Below, piece by piece: positions 28,089 through 39,553 of a DNA stretch of 64,000 bases; position 1 is the first letter of the stretch; each line of letters opens with the position of its first letter. The notes below the pieces were generated by a model. The model searched no databases. It was not told the DNA's origin and saw nothing but the letters and a program-made list of their open reading frames with translations. Source of the stretch: Moritella sp. F3 (GTDB taxonomy: Bacteria; Pseudomonadota; Gammaproteobacteria; Enterobacterales; Moritellaceae). Location of the stretch: positions 124,001-188,000 of the forward strand of contig NZ_BLRL01000002.1 in the NCBI RefSeq assembly GCF_015082335.1, written 5' to 3'. The translations under genes and the position numbers were made by a program.

Positions 28089-28391
28089 ATGAATAATGCT
28101 TTTGATGCAGTAAAAAGTGCTCGTCGTAAAAACAAGCTAAAACGTGAAATCCTAGATAACGCGAAAAAGATCCGTGATAACCAAAAACGTGTTGATCTAC
28201 TTGATAACCTACTTGATTATCTTTCACCAGAAATGACTCAAGCAGAAATTGTTGAAATCATTGCGAACATGAAATCAGATTACGAAGACCGTGTTGATGA
28301 TCACATCATCACAGGTGCTGAACTATCTAAAGAACGCCGTGAAATCAGCAAAAAAATTAAAGCTATCACGAAAGCGGTTAGCACTAAATAA
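28089..28391 (+). CDS. yeeX: YeeX/DUF496 family protein
   Basis: 100 residues, highly charged and helical. The segment [19 protein letters not shown], the following [10 protein letters not shown] and the later [14 protein letters not shown] and [16 protein letters not shown] match E. coli YeeX (UPF0265). The proteins are probably coiled-coil; function is not established. The ATG at 28077 would add four residues. I prefer 28089 because GGGTG lies 5 nt before it, but evidence for either start is thin. It is divergent from yecM. Confidence 0.9.
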   Translation: MNNAFDAVKSARRKNKLKREILDNAKKIRDNQKRVDLLDNLLDYLSPEMTQAEIVEIIANMKSDYEDRVDDHIITGAELSKERREISKKIKAITKAVSTK

Positions 28392-30013
<1,622 letters not shown>

Positions 30014-30016
30014 TAA

Positions 30017-32434
<2,418 letters not shown>

Positions 32435-32569
32435 GTAACGGCGTCGTTAAATAACTAGTTAAATAGGTAAATAGGTAAATAACGTAAAGTAAGCAAAACA
32501 CTGGTACATAACGAACCAGTTGAAATAGCGGTTAATTAACAGTTCCTTAGCCGGGGCTATTTAAATAAT

Positions 32570-32604
32570 AAAGGTCATCACTATAACGTGGTGACCTTTT
32601 TATT
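32570..32604 (+). terminator. Rho-independent terminator after ygjK
   Basis: A 12-bp stem (32570-32581 with 32588-32599, one G-U pair, 6-nt loop) runs into a T-rich tract. Confidence 0.85.
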
Positions 32605-32658
32605 TACCCACTAACAATGCTAATCTAACTGCCCCTCAGGCAATTAGCAGTCGATGTA

Positions 32659-32799
32659 ATGAAAGCACAATCCAAAGTATTCTCTAAAGCACGATCTAGA
32701 GCACTATCGAAACTACCTTCTAAAGAAAGTCCATTTGTGTTTCTCGCCCTTGCAGGTATCGTCATGACCATGACGTTCTCAGCTTGGAATGCACTGTTA
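32659..32799 (+). pseudogene. MFS transporter, 5' part, interrupted by the island
   Basis: ATG at 32659 opens a frame reading a basic N terminus and the start of TM1 (SPFVFLALAGIVMTMTFSAWNALL). At 32799 it runs into unrelated AT-rich DNA and stops at 32835. The continuation NNFAIENAAFTGAEIGTLQ is found in frame at 51719, 18.9 kb away. Joining 32799 to 51719 gives codons GCA CTG TTA AAC AAC TTT and a protein of about 406 residues, a normal MFS length. The transporter is therefore inactivated by the insertion. Confidence 0.9.
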
Positions 32800-33430
32800 T
32801 TCACAAGTATTAATTTATTTTATTATGAATCATGAGAGAGGCTAGTTATACCAAGGGTTTTGTGAGACTCTCAGGTATTATGATTATTTTATAATAAAAG
32901 TTAAGAATATCTTATTATATTCTCAACTTGTTTAAACCAATGATTGATTAAACATCATTTCCGAATAGTGGTCACAGTTGTTCAATCAAAATATATTTAT
33001 TCTGGTTTACCGTTGATGTTCTAATTGTCAGAAGACAACATAGTTTGATCACTTTTCAATAAATAACATTATAGTCTGATCAGATTCCTGTTGTGACAAC
33101 AGATAAGTATTACTATTACTTAAACCTATTACATGTGACATACAAATCAAATCTAAATTTTGACGAATCATTTACAGCTTTTGATACCATTCACTCCCCG
33201 TACAAAATCTAATGTGTATTACCTCGGTTAGTACAATAGCACTAAGCCACTTTTGTCCATCAATGGCTTAGGTTTAAAGCTCTAATCCTTACAGCTCTAA
33301 TCCGAAATTGTCCCAATCTTTGTTTGAACAGATTAATCATTCATGTAACGTGAAAAAGAGTCATGGAAGAGACTATTTGCATGCTTACATCATGTTTTAT
33401 AGCCTCTCCCCCATGCCCGTATCTCTATAT
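32800..33430. other. Island left end, noncoding
   Basis: 631 bp without a convincing gene. It holds the left terminal sequence (TTCACAA at 32800), several short AT-rich inverted repeats, and the CTAAGCCA/TGGCTTAG hairpin at 33242. The minus-strand ParB-like gene ends at 33431. Confidence 0.5.
33242..33271. repeat. CTAAGCC hairpin, copy 1
   Basis: An 8-bp perfect inverted repeat (33242-33249 with 33264-33271) around a 14-nt loop containing TTTGTCC. Related hairpins occur at 39285, 41830 and 45222, always near cargo boundaries. Confidence 0.6.
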
Positions 33431-34621
33431 CTAAGAGAGTATCAGATTAGCTTGCTTGAGGATTTTTAACGGTGTTTTTCCTTTTTCCGCAAACGGATAG
33501 GTAAAGGCCTCATTTATATTACCGGCACTTTTAGCTGGGGTTCGATTACCGTCTTCATCTTTGTTGTATCTCGCAACACGGCGGACAGCAATTTTATTAC
33601 CGACAATATCGATAGCATGGTGCAGGTTCCAGCCTTTAAAAATACTGCTTAATCGACAAATTACAGCATAAGAGCTGGCTTCTCCAACCAGAGTTTGTAA
33701 ATAGTTACGAACTTGGTATTCAATGTCTCCTTCACTTTGAATTCCTATTCCAGATATCATCCGTGATAAGTAAGCCTCTGGTGTGATAGCTAGTTCACCA
33801 TCATAGTTCGCAGTTTCAGCTTTAATAAGATAATGCGCGAAGGCATAGATATGAGGCGCAGCTTGGATCTCATGCTTATGCTTTTTAGCTAACTTAGAGA
33901 TAAAATCTACGGACAACGCAAGTTCCTCCCGGCTTTCTACATAATGCAAGATCTCAGCTTGTTGGAATGAAGTCCCTTGTGTGCCACGAAATGCATAACG
34001 GTTTTTTGTTTGATCGAAAGCTTTTGCCAGCATTGCAACTCTAGATAAAATATTCGCATCAACCTGCACACCAGCCATTTCCAACACTTGGGCACGAGAA
34101 CGGATTTTCCCAACGTCGATGTGAGCGAAGGATAGATCGTCGGTTACACCATAAATTATAACTGTAATGAATCCTTTAGATGAGTTGGCTGCTGCTTCTA
34201 TCCGTGTATGACCATTGAGTACTTCGCCATCAGAACTAAATACAATCGGTTCGCCTGTTAGACACCATTTACTATCATCCATAGCCAGTGTATAGCGTTT
34301 AACTTCTGCTTTACTTACTCGTCTATTTTTATGCTCGGGATTGATTGCTCCTCGGCTTGAGTACTGCAATATGTCCCTTGCTAAAGTTGGTGAAATGTAC
34401 ACAACCTCATGCTTAATAGATGTTTGAATTATTTTCAAATTTGGATAATAATCCGATCTTTTCTTAAATATTTCATTCATCTGAGCTCGTGATAAGCGCT
34501 CTAGAGATGCATCAATTAGCTCTCTAGAGCTACCGAGGTAAGATTTATGCTGGGGTTGATACTTTTTTATTAACCCACTTACCAACTTATCCTCAAATGA
34601 ATCTTTGCTCTTATCATTCAT
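33431..34621 (-). CDS. ParB/sulfiredoxin-fold nuclease-like protein
   Basis: About 396 residues. A ParB-type motif LNGHTRIEAA (residues about 135-144) follows a strand ending in GEPIVFSSDGEV, the pattern of ParB/Srx-fold proteins where it reads NGxHR. Before it lies a conserved acidic/basic helix (SKAEVKRYTLAMDDSKW). The C-terminal half is helical. There is no HTH typical of chromosomal ParB and no ParA partner. AGAGG sits 6 nt before the ATG at 34621, so the longer frame to 34684 is rejected. It is divergent from the gene at 34735 with a palindrome between them. DNA binding, NTP use or nuclease activity are possible; a role in island control or defence is inference. Confidence 0.7.
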   Translation of the reverse strand: MNDKSKDSFEDKLVSGLIKKYQPQHKSYLGSSRELIDASLERLSRAQMNEIFKKRSDYYPNLKIIQTSIKHEVVYISPTLARDILQYSSRGAINPEHKNRRVSKAEVKRYTLAMDDSKWCLTGEPIVFSSDGEVLNGHTRIEAAANSSKGFITVIIYGVTDDLSFAHIDVGKIRSRAQVLEMAGVQVDANILSRVAMLAKAFDQTKNRYAFRGTQGTSFQQAEILHYVESREELALSVDFISKLAKKHKHEIQAAPHIYAFAHYLIKAETANYDGELAITPEAYLSRMISGIGIQSEGDIEYQVRNYLQTLVGEASSYAVICRLSSIFKGWNLHHAIDIVGNKIAVRRVARYNKDEDGNRTPAKSAGNINEAFTYPFAEKGKTPLKILKQANLILS

Positions 34622-34659
34622 GCTAAACCTCTTATAACCATTAAAATAGCGGCGCATTA

Positions 34660-34684
34660 TTGATCGGGGCAGCGCCCTGATCAA
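34660..34684. promoter_or_regulatory. Palindrome in the divergent ParB-like/unknown promoter region
   Basis: Arms 34660-34670 (TTGATCGGGGC) and 34674-34684 (GCCCTGATCAA) are complementary with one mismatch around a 3-nt loop. It is the only GC-rich element in an otherwise AT-rich 113-bp gap and lies between two outward-facing genes, so it is a candidate operator or ParB-type binding site. Confidence 0.5.
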
Positions 34685-34734
34685 GAAGAAATACGAAATA
34701 TATTTATAATTGTCATTAAATTTAATTGTTAATA

Positions 34735-35919
34735 ATGGAAAAACAGTTGCTTAGTTCCGATGTTAAAGTTTTAGGGTTATCAGTAGATCACAGTTATAGC
34801 ATGGGGAAATCTTTACTTTGTTTTATTCCGGCAACTGAAATACAGCATTATTTTTCTGCATTCGAAGAGCTTCCTGAAGAGCTTGATTCTGTTTTTTCTG
34901 AGCTACTTAATTCAACAAATCAAAAACGAATTAGAAAGTTAGAGCAAGAGATTGCTCATTCTTTTTATTCCGATCAACTAGCTCCACCTTTATCTATCAC
35001 TATTGCGGTTGGTAATGCTGATTTACCTGCAAGTGGACTAAAGGGATCGCTTTATTCGCTAAACTATTACCGCAAGAAAGCATTTCTTGTTGATGGTATT
35101 TTGACGTATTGTGCCATCATGAATCTGCTTGGTTATAAATTACAGTATCCTTATTTTGTTACTAATCAGGATCAAGAAAAAGTTGATGGAAGAATTGTAA
35201 AAATTCTTACTGAGCAACAGCTTGTGGTGAATATAATTTTCAATGATGATGGTGATTTAGACCAAAGAGATATCTTAAGCTTGTGTAAAACTTTTAATCA
35301 GAGAAGCCTTCAACTTCACTCTGTCAGCTTAAGTAGAATTGCGAGTGAGTCTTTAGTTAAAGATTTCATTCATCAGCTAGCAAAAGAGTTGAAGCTAGAT
35401 AAAATGGGGGGCATGTCAACAAAAGCTACCCGAGTAACAAAGAGTGATCCGTTCATTACTACTGAATCGACTATGCTGCATATGATCGTTGCAGCCGTCG
35501 CTGGCAACAAGCTTAGGATGTCGACAAAAGTTATGAACCAACTTTCAGATGGGAGCCTGATTGACTTACCGCGTCTAGATAGTATCAAACCAGCTATCAC
35601 TACATTTTTTTCAGCTTGGTTGTCATCTTGCCAACATCAATTGAAGTACAATCGCGACGGATTCCATTACTCAACACAAATCTGGCAAGCGTTAGGACTG
35701 GTTATTCATTATTTGATTAGCAACCAATATACTCTTGAAGAACTAGAAAGAGTTGGTCACCAGCTAGGGCAGCTCGACTATTCTCGTGATGCAGAACACT
35801 GGCAACATTGTCCAGTTATGAAACTGGATATGCGAGGTTGTCAATACAAGAACGCAACCAGTGGAGGAAGAACCTTTAGAGAGGGGATTGCTCGGTACTT
35901 TATTGAGTTGGTTAGTTAA
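34735..35919 (+). CDS. Island protein of unknown function, possible DGQHR/DndB-type fold
   Basis: About 394 residues, soluble, with no signal peptide. I do not recognise it with certainty. The segment KKAFLVDGILTYCAIMNLLGY (around residues 115-135), preceded by beta strands ITIAVGNADLPASG, is placed like the DGQHR signature of DndB-type proteins, but the Gln-His-Arg residues are replaced by Ile-Leu-Thr, so any such domain is degenerate. The C-terminal half is helical (QIWQALGLVIHYLISNQYTLEELERV). TTG at 34726 is an alternative start; the ATG at 34735 lacks a Shine-Dalgarno. It faces away from the ParB-like gene, and the two may act together. Confidence 0.5.
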   Translation: MEKQLLSSDVKVLGLSVDHSYSMGKSLLCFIPATEIQHYFSAFEELPEELDSVFSELLNSTNQKRIRKLEQEIAHSFYSDQLAPPLSITIAVGNADLPASGLKGSLYSLNYYRKKAFLVDGILTYCAIMNLLGYKLQYPYFVTNQDQEKVDGRIVKILTEQQLVVNIIFNDDGDLDQRDILSLCKTFNQRSLQLHSVSLSRIASESLVKDFIHQLAKELKLDKMGGMSTKATRVTKSDPFITTESTMLHMIVAAVAGNKLRMSTKVMNQLSDGSLIDLPRLDSIKPAITTFFSAWLSSCQHQLKYNRDGFHYSTQIWQALGLVIHYLISNQYTLEELERVGHQLGQLDYSRDAEHWQHCPVMKLDMRGCQYKNATSGGRTFREGIARYFIELVS

Positions 35920-36315
35920 ATGAGCTATTAAACAGTCGGTACGGCAATGAATTTTTTAATAATTAAGCCGTATTTTAAATGTGTATATTGATGTCTAGAT
36001 CTTAGTTGCTGAGGCTTTATGCTTACCACCATAATTATAATTTACCGAGGTTAAATAGCGCGCAGTAAACACCGGTTCTCCAATAACAGTACCTATGATT
36101 ACCATTTAAATTACAGTGCTTTACTGGTTGTCAAACCTCACTGATTGTGTTTTCGGAAACAAATTAAAAGAATAGACACAAAGAAACTCCCATTTCCACA
36201 TAGAGTTATTTCTAGACTGTTTTTCTGGAAAAGATCAAGTCAAGTTAACAAGGCTACTTAATCACGATGCTCATATTTGGATACAAATTCACGGGTGATC
36301 AATATTCTTGGAGCT
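35920..36315. other. Noncoding stretch before leader repeat copy 1
   Basis: About 400 AT-rich bases with scattered stops in all frames. I see no gene, attC or clear promoter here. It leads into the repeated leader at 36316. Confidence 0.4.
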
Positions 36316-36745
36316 TAGGTCAGATAACACGATATTGCCCCTTTTTGACTTAGACCTTCAACTCACCAACTATACGTTAACATTGATTTTCCATAGATTT
36401 GTTCATGCAAAATTTACCAACTAAGTTGCTCATATTTATACCTAGTTAAGCGGTTAGATATGATCATTTTATACAGTGTTATTGGCATTTGTGGTGGAAG
36501 CAATCTCGAATAGCCAAAAGACAGTCAGGTTTATCTTGCCAGTAGAAATTAATACCAATACAATCAGTCGTATAGCTAGTTTTGTTTATAACTTACAAGA
36601 CTCAAAAAATGATTTACAGGACTGCTCATTTATCCAGAAGTAATTAATAATACTATTTTCAATATAATATTATTTTCAATTTCTTAGCTTCATTTTTATG
36701 ACGAATGGATTTGAGGAAACGAGACGTCCTACTATACAAATGTTG
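36316..36745 (+). repeat. Cassette-leader repeat, copy 1 (full)
   Basis: Shares four ordered blocks with 41912-42325: TGCCCC (36336), GATTTTCCATA (36385), TCTCGAAT-GCCAAAAGACA (36504) and GAGACGTCCTACTATA (36721). Distances between blocks are nearly equal in the two copies (47, then about 120, then 217/218 bp). Homology stops at about 36742, where GTTGAAT fits the integron core GTTRRRY; the first cassette gene starts 48 bp later. It may supply a promoter and an attI-like site for the cassettes. Confidence 0.75.
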
Positions 36746-36789
36746 AATTTTTTACGGGTTAATCGATATATTGGAGTTTGAATTAAATT

Positions 36790-37362
36790 ATGGAAAATGA
36801 AGAACAAAGTCGATTGATCAAGTTTTCATATTGGTTGGCACAAACTAGCTTCGCCCAATTTGCCTTTTCTTCACAGCTAAGAGTCAGAATATCTGTTTTC
36901 ACATTTATTCTTTTTACTCATTTTTTTTATTGGGCTACCGCTTGGTATTCTCCTTGGCCATATATAGTATTTATGCTTTTTGGCTTTTGGTTCTCACAAG
37001 GTGTTTATAAACCTTGGGCTTTAATTATCAAACAGTCTTATCAGCCAGCGTATGATTCAGCGATGCTAAAAATTAGCGTACCTTTCATTATTCTTAACTA
37101 TATCGCGTTATTTTCATGCTTATACATGTTTGGAAGTGTGGTGGATGCTAGCGGAAATGAGATTCAAGGAACTTGGAAACACTTCTATTTTAGTACTGTT
37201 ACGCTAACAACTTTAGGTTACGGAAATATCGTGCCTAACGATATTTTCTCAGAAGTAATTGCAACTATTCAATCTATTATTGGCTTTATGGGCTTCGCAG
37301 TTTTTGCAGGTATCGTGGCATCAATTGCGTTAAAAAGAGTTGAGTTGCAAGACAAAAACTAA
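36790..37362 (+). CDS. Potassium-channel-like pore protein (cassette gene)
   Basis: 190 residues with about four membrane helices. The last two enclose a pore loop with the selectivity-filter sequence TLTTLGYGNIVP (T141-L-G-Y-G145), the K+ channel signature. It has no RCK/TrkA-type cytoplasmic gating domain. The N-terminal helices (ISVFTFILFTHFFYWATAW, WPYIVFMLFGFWFSQG) may serve as a sensor or anchor. It is the first gene after leader repeat 1, and its stop codon is inside the TAACAAG of attC 1. In this setting, ion-flux killing of phage-infected cells is a reasonable but untested idea. Confidence 0.82.
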   Translation: MENEEQSRLIKFSYWLAQTSFAQFAFSSQLRVRISVFTFILFTHFFYWATAWYSPWPYIVFMLFGFWFSQGVYKPWALIIKQSYQPAYDSAMLKISVPFIILNYIALFSCLYMFGSVVDASGNEIQGTWKHFYFSTVTLTTLGYGNIVPNDIFSEVIATIQSIIGFMGFAVFAGIVASIALKRVELQDKN

Positions 37363-37454
37363 CAAGTTGCTGAAACGGACGTAAAACAGTTGGCTTACGC
37401 TCGTTCCTCGCAAATTATACCCAACAATTTTACGCCGCTTAGCAAGGCGTTAAC
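37360..37454 (+). repeat. Integron attC site 1
   Basis: 95 bp from TAACAAG (37360) to GGCGTTAAC (37446-37454). The inner arms CGTAAAACAGTTGG and CCAACAATTTTACG form the imperfect palindrome expected of a folded attC, and outer TTGCT/AGCAAG segments pair. The next gene starts 29 bp after the core GTT, as in typical cassettes. Confidence 0.85.
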
Positions 37455-37477
37455 TGTTCAATGGTACCTATCAATAT

Positions 37478-38350
37478 ATGAATAAATTTAATTATTACTT
37501 AGATTATTTAAACCAAAAAAGACCTAGTGAGCTATGTCATTATACTTCATATGAAGCTTTAAATAATATTGTAAAACAAGATGGGAAATTGTCTTTTTGG
37601 GTGACTGAAATTAGTTATTTAAATGACCATCAGGAATTTTTTCATGGTTTTGACTTTCTAAAAAAAGCTTATGAAAAGCTAAAGAAAGAGAACTTAGAAA
37701 ATGCTAAAGTTACTCGATTTTTAGACTCCTTATCGCCATTTTTTGTTTTTAGTGAAGGAATTGGTTCTAGCCTTACCTTTTCACAAAACTCCGGTGTTTT
37801 TGTATTATCGTTCACTAATGAAAAAGACCTGCTAAGTCAGTGGCGTGCATATACTCCAAATTGTCATGGTGTATCTATTACAGTTGAACCAAATTTTAAA
37901 TCAAGTCACTCAAGCAATAGTCTTTTATATCCAGTTATTTACAATGATAAATTTAAGTCTGAATATGCCGAGCATATTCTTAAGCTTGGTATAGATAAAT
38001 GTGTCGAGTTTACAGAAGCTAATTCGTTCATTAATCAAAATGTATCATCAGACGTTATTATGCAAATGAAAACTGCATGTACATTGATGAAAGACTCTAG
38101 TTTTAGTGAAGAATCTGAATGGAGATATGTAGTTTACGGCGAGATCCATGAAAATATTTGTTTACGCAGTTCAGAGTATTACCTAATTCCATATGTTAAT
38201 TTAAAAATTGAAAATGAATGCTTTAAAAAAATTGTCATAGGTCCTAACCCACACTCAGAACTTAGCAAAAAATCAATTGAGCTTTTGTTATCTAAATCAG
38301 GATTACAGAAAGTTAATGTGGTTAAATCAACTATTCCTTATAGAGGTTAA
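37478..38350 (+). CDS. DUF2971 family protein (cassette gene)
   Basis: 290 residues. The motifs LCHYTSYEALNNIV near residue 20, EISYLNDHQEFFHG near 45 and VFVLSFTNEKDLLSQWRAY near 110 are the DUF2971 signature (HYTS, LNDxxE, SLSxxxD-W). The family is found often in defence and abortive-infection neighbourhoods, but its activity is not established. It is bounded by attC 1 and attC 2. No good Shine-Dalgarno, as is common in cassettes that rely on an upstream promoter and coupled translation. Low-GC codon use matches the other cargo. Confidence 0.82.
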   Translation: MNKFNYYLDYLNQKRPSELCHYTSYEALNNIVKQDGKLSFWVTEISYLNDHQEFFHGFDFLKKAYEKLKKENLENAKVTRFLDSLSPFFVFSEGIGSSLTFSQNSGVFVLSFTNEKDLLSQWRAYTPNCHGVSITVEPNFKSSHSSNSLLYPVIYNDKFKSEYAEHILKLGIDKCVEFTEANSFINQNVSSDVIMQMKTACTLMKDSSFSEESEWRYVVYGEIHENICLRSSEYYLIPYVNLKIENECFKKIVIGPNPHSELSKKSIELLLSKSGLQKVNVVKSTIPYRG

Positions 38351-38355
38351 AACAG

Positions 38356-38453
38356 TTAACAAGACGTTTAAATGCAACCAAAACAGTTGGTTAGACTCAA
38401 GTTCGCTCCACATTGTAACCAACTATGTTAGTCCGCTTAACGCGGCATTAGGG
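38356..38453 (+). repeat. Integron attC site 2
   Basis: 98 bp from TTAACAAG to GGCATTAGGG. Inner arms GTTGGTTA and TAACCAAC pair perfectly over 8 bp with an asymmetric remainder, and GACGTTTA/CCGCTTAACG are the outer boxes. The core is ATTAGGG in place of GTTRRRY. The next gene begins about 30 bp downstream. Confidence 0.78.
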
Positions 38454-38478
38454 CTATTCGTAAGAGGACAATCAATCA

Positions 38479-39054
38479 GTGGCAAATGAAACAAAGTATG
38501 ACTCTAAGGGGTATAGTAAAACACTAGACAAACTGGTGACTCTTGCTGAGAAAGAATATTATGTTCAGATGGTCGATATTAACAGGCATCAGGTTGTTGT
38601 TAGTCGAGCGATTCTTTGGCTTCTAGTTGTCTTAATTGGTTTTGACTTTGCTTTTGTTGAGTGGATGCATTCGAAGCTATCAACGAATACAGAGCTGTTT
38701 TCTGTAATGGTTTCGTGTCTTGTAATCATCTCTTTGGCGATAGTATCTGGAGTTGCCGCATTTGGCTTTGCCATTTTATCAATTCCAGCAATTGGTGGCT
38801 ACTCCAAGCTCTATGAAAACAGTTGGGCGGAATATGCAAACAATGCATACACACGCTGGGAGTCAGAAGATCAATTTGTTTATGAAACTGAAATGAATAC
38901 ACTTCTAGGGAAGTTGGATTCAGCTTGTAGCATTGGTAGTACGACTAATCACAATCGTGGAATTAAACTTCGTATAGCTTCAGTTTTATCTATCATATCC
39001 GCAGTTTTTACATGCATAACATTTATTGTATTTTCATTTAATTATTACCTTTAA
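38479..39054 (+). CDS. Three-helix membrane protein (cassette gene)
   Basis: 191 residues with a soluble N-terminal helix (YSKTLDKLVTLAEKEYYVQMVDINRHQ), a hairpin of two membrane helices (AILWLLVVLIGFDFAFVEW and VMVSCLVIISLAIVSGVAAFGFAIL), a charged middle and a third C-terminal helix (IASVLSIISAVFTCITFIVFSF). The layout resembles SLATT-type defence membrane effectors, but I cannot confirm membership. The start is GTG with AGAGGA 9 nt upstream. A 35-codon gene follows at 10 bp with a strong ribosome site, so the two are coupled. Confidence 0.65.
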   Translation: MANETKYDSKGYSKTLDKLVTLAEKEYYVQMVDINRHQVVVSRAILWLLVVLIGFDFAFVEWMHSKLSTNTELFSVMVSCLVIISLAIVSGVAAFGFAILSIPAIGGYSKLYENSWAEYANNAYTRWESEDQFVYETEMNTLLGKLDSACSIGSTTNHNRGIKLRIASVLSIISAVFTCITFIVFSFNYYL

Positions 39055-39064
39055 GGAGCACTCA

Positions 39065-39172
39065 GTGTCAGATAAGAAGAAACCACCTATGCCAAAACCA
39101 CCACAGCCTATTCGAAATGATACAAGGCATGTAATCACGAACTCTAAAGAAAAAATACCAGCGAAAAAATAG
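39065..39172 (+). CDS. Small Pro/Lys-rich protein, 35 aa, partner of the membrane protein
   Basis: GTG at 39065 to TAG at 39172. AAGGAG lies 6 nt upstream, overlapping the end of the preceding gene, one of the best Shine-Dalgarno sites in the island. The peptide is very basic and proline-rich (KKKPPMPKPPQPIR) and ends in two Lys. It has no hydrophobic segment. It could be an antidote, regulator or subunit of the upstream membrane protein; this is inference from coupling. Confidence 0.6.
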   Translation: MSDKKKPPMPKPPQPIRNDTRHVITNSKEKIPAKK

Positions 39173-39250
39173 TATTAATAAAGCGTTCCAACGCTCGGCA
39201 TATTCAGTTCAAGTCGAGTTTTTTACGGTGCAATGTGAAGTGGTCTAACA
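39173..39250 (+). repeat. Truncated attC site (attC 3)
   Basis: The left half of a classic attC is visible: TAATAAAGCGTT, CCAACGCTCGGCAT and TTTACGGTGC closely parallel attC 4 (TAACAAAGCATT, CCAACGCTTGGCAT, TTTACGGTGC). The right-hand GCGTTA box is missing; the sequence changes near 39245 into the leader-repeat copy 3. It marks a deletion or rearrangement. Confidence 0.7.
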
Positions 39251-39284
39251 AGGTTTTGTCCAGCTGCGGCTTAGTGTAATAACG

Positions 39285-39385
39285 CTAAGCCAAATTTGCC
39301 CCAAAGTGGCTTAGAGCGGTTACTCAATCACAATATGTTCAAGTTGATTTTCCATACATTTTCTCATGTGAGGAGTGGGAGTGAT
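39285..39385 (+). repeat. Cassette-leader repeat, copy 3 (truncated)
   Basis: Contains a CTAAGCC/GGCTTAG hairpin (39285-39291 with 39308-39314), TGCCCC (39297) and GATTTTCCATA with the same 47-bp spacing as both full copies, plus TTACTCAAYC between. Homology is lost after about 39385, and the rest of the gap to 39553 shows no gene. Confidence 0.7.
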
Positions 39386-39553
39386 TTTCCATATCATAAT
39401 TGATCACGCGAACCCTATTACGAGCGCAATTAGGATCTAACCAAAACCGAAACGAGGTTAGAAGGTATAATGCTAAGGCGCTATCGCCCCCATCGCGACT
39501 TAGAAACGGCAAGCCAGTGGCTAGTTTTACTTAGCCACAACATTATTATTTAA

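Noticed and set aside
35920-36315. A possible small cassette gene between the left-end pair and leader copy 1
   Set aside because: Stops in all frames, no ribosome site and no attC were seen.
36790-37362. Channel gene as an ordinary housekeeping Kch homologue
   Set aside because: It lacks the RCK domain of Kch and lies in a cassette between a leader repeat and an attC, so it is cargo and not core.
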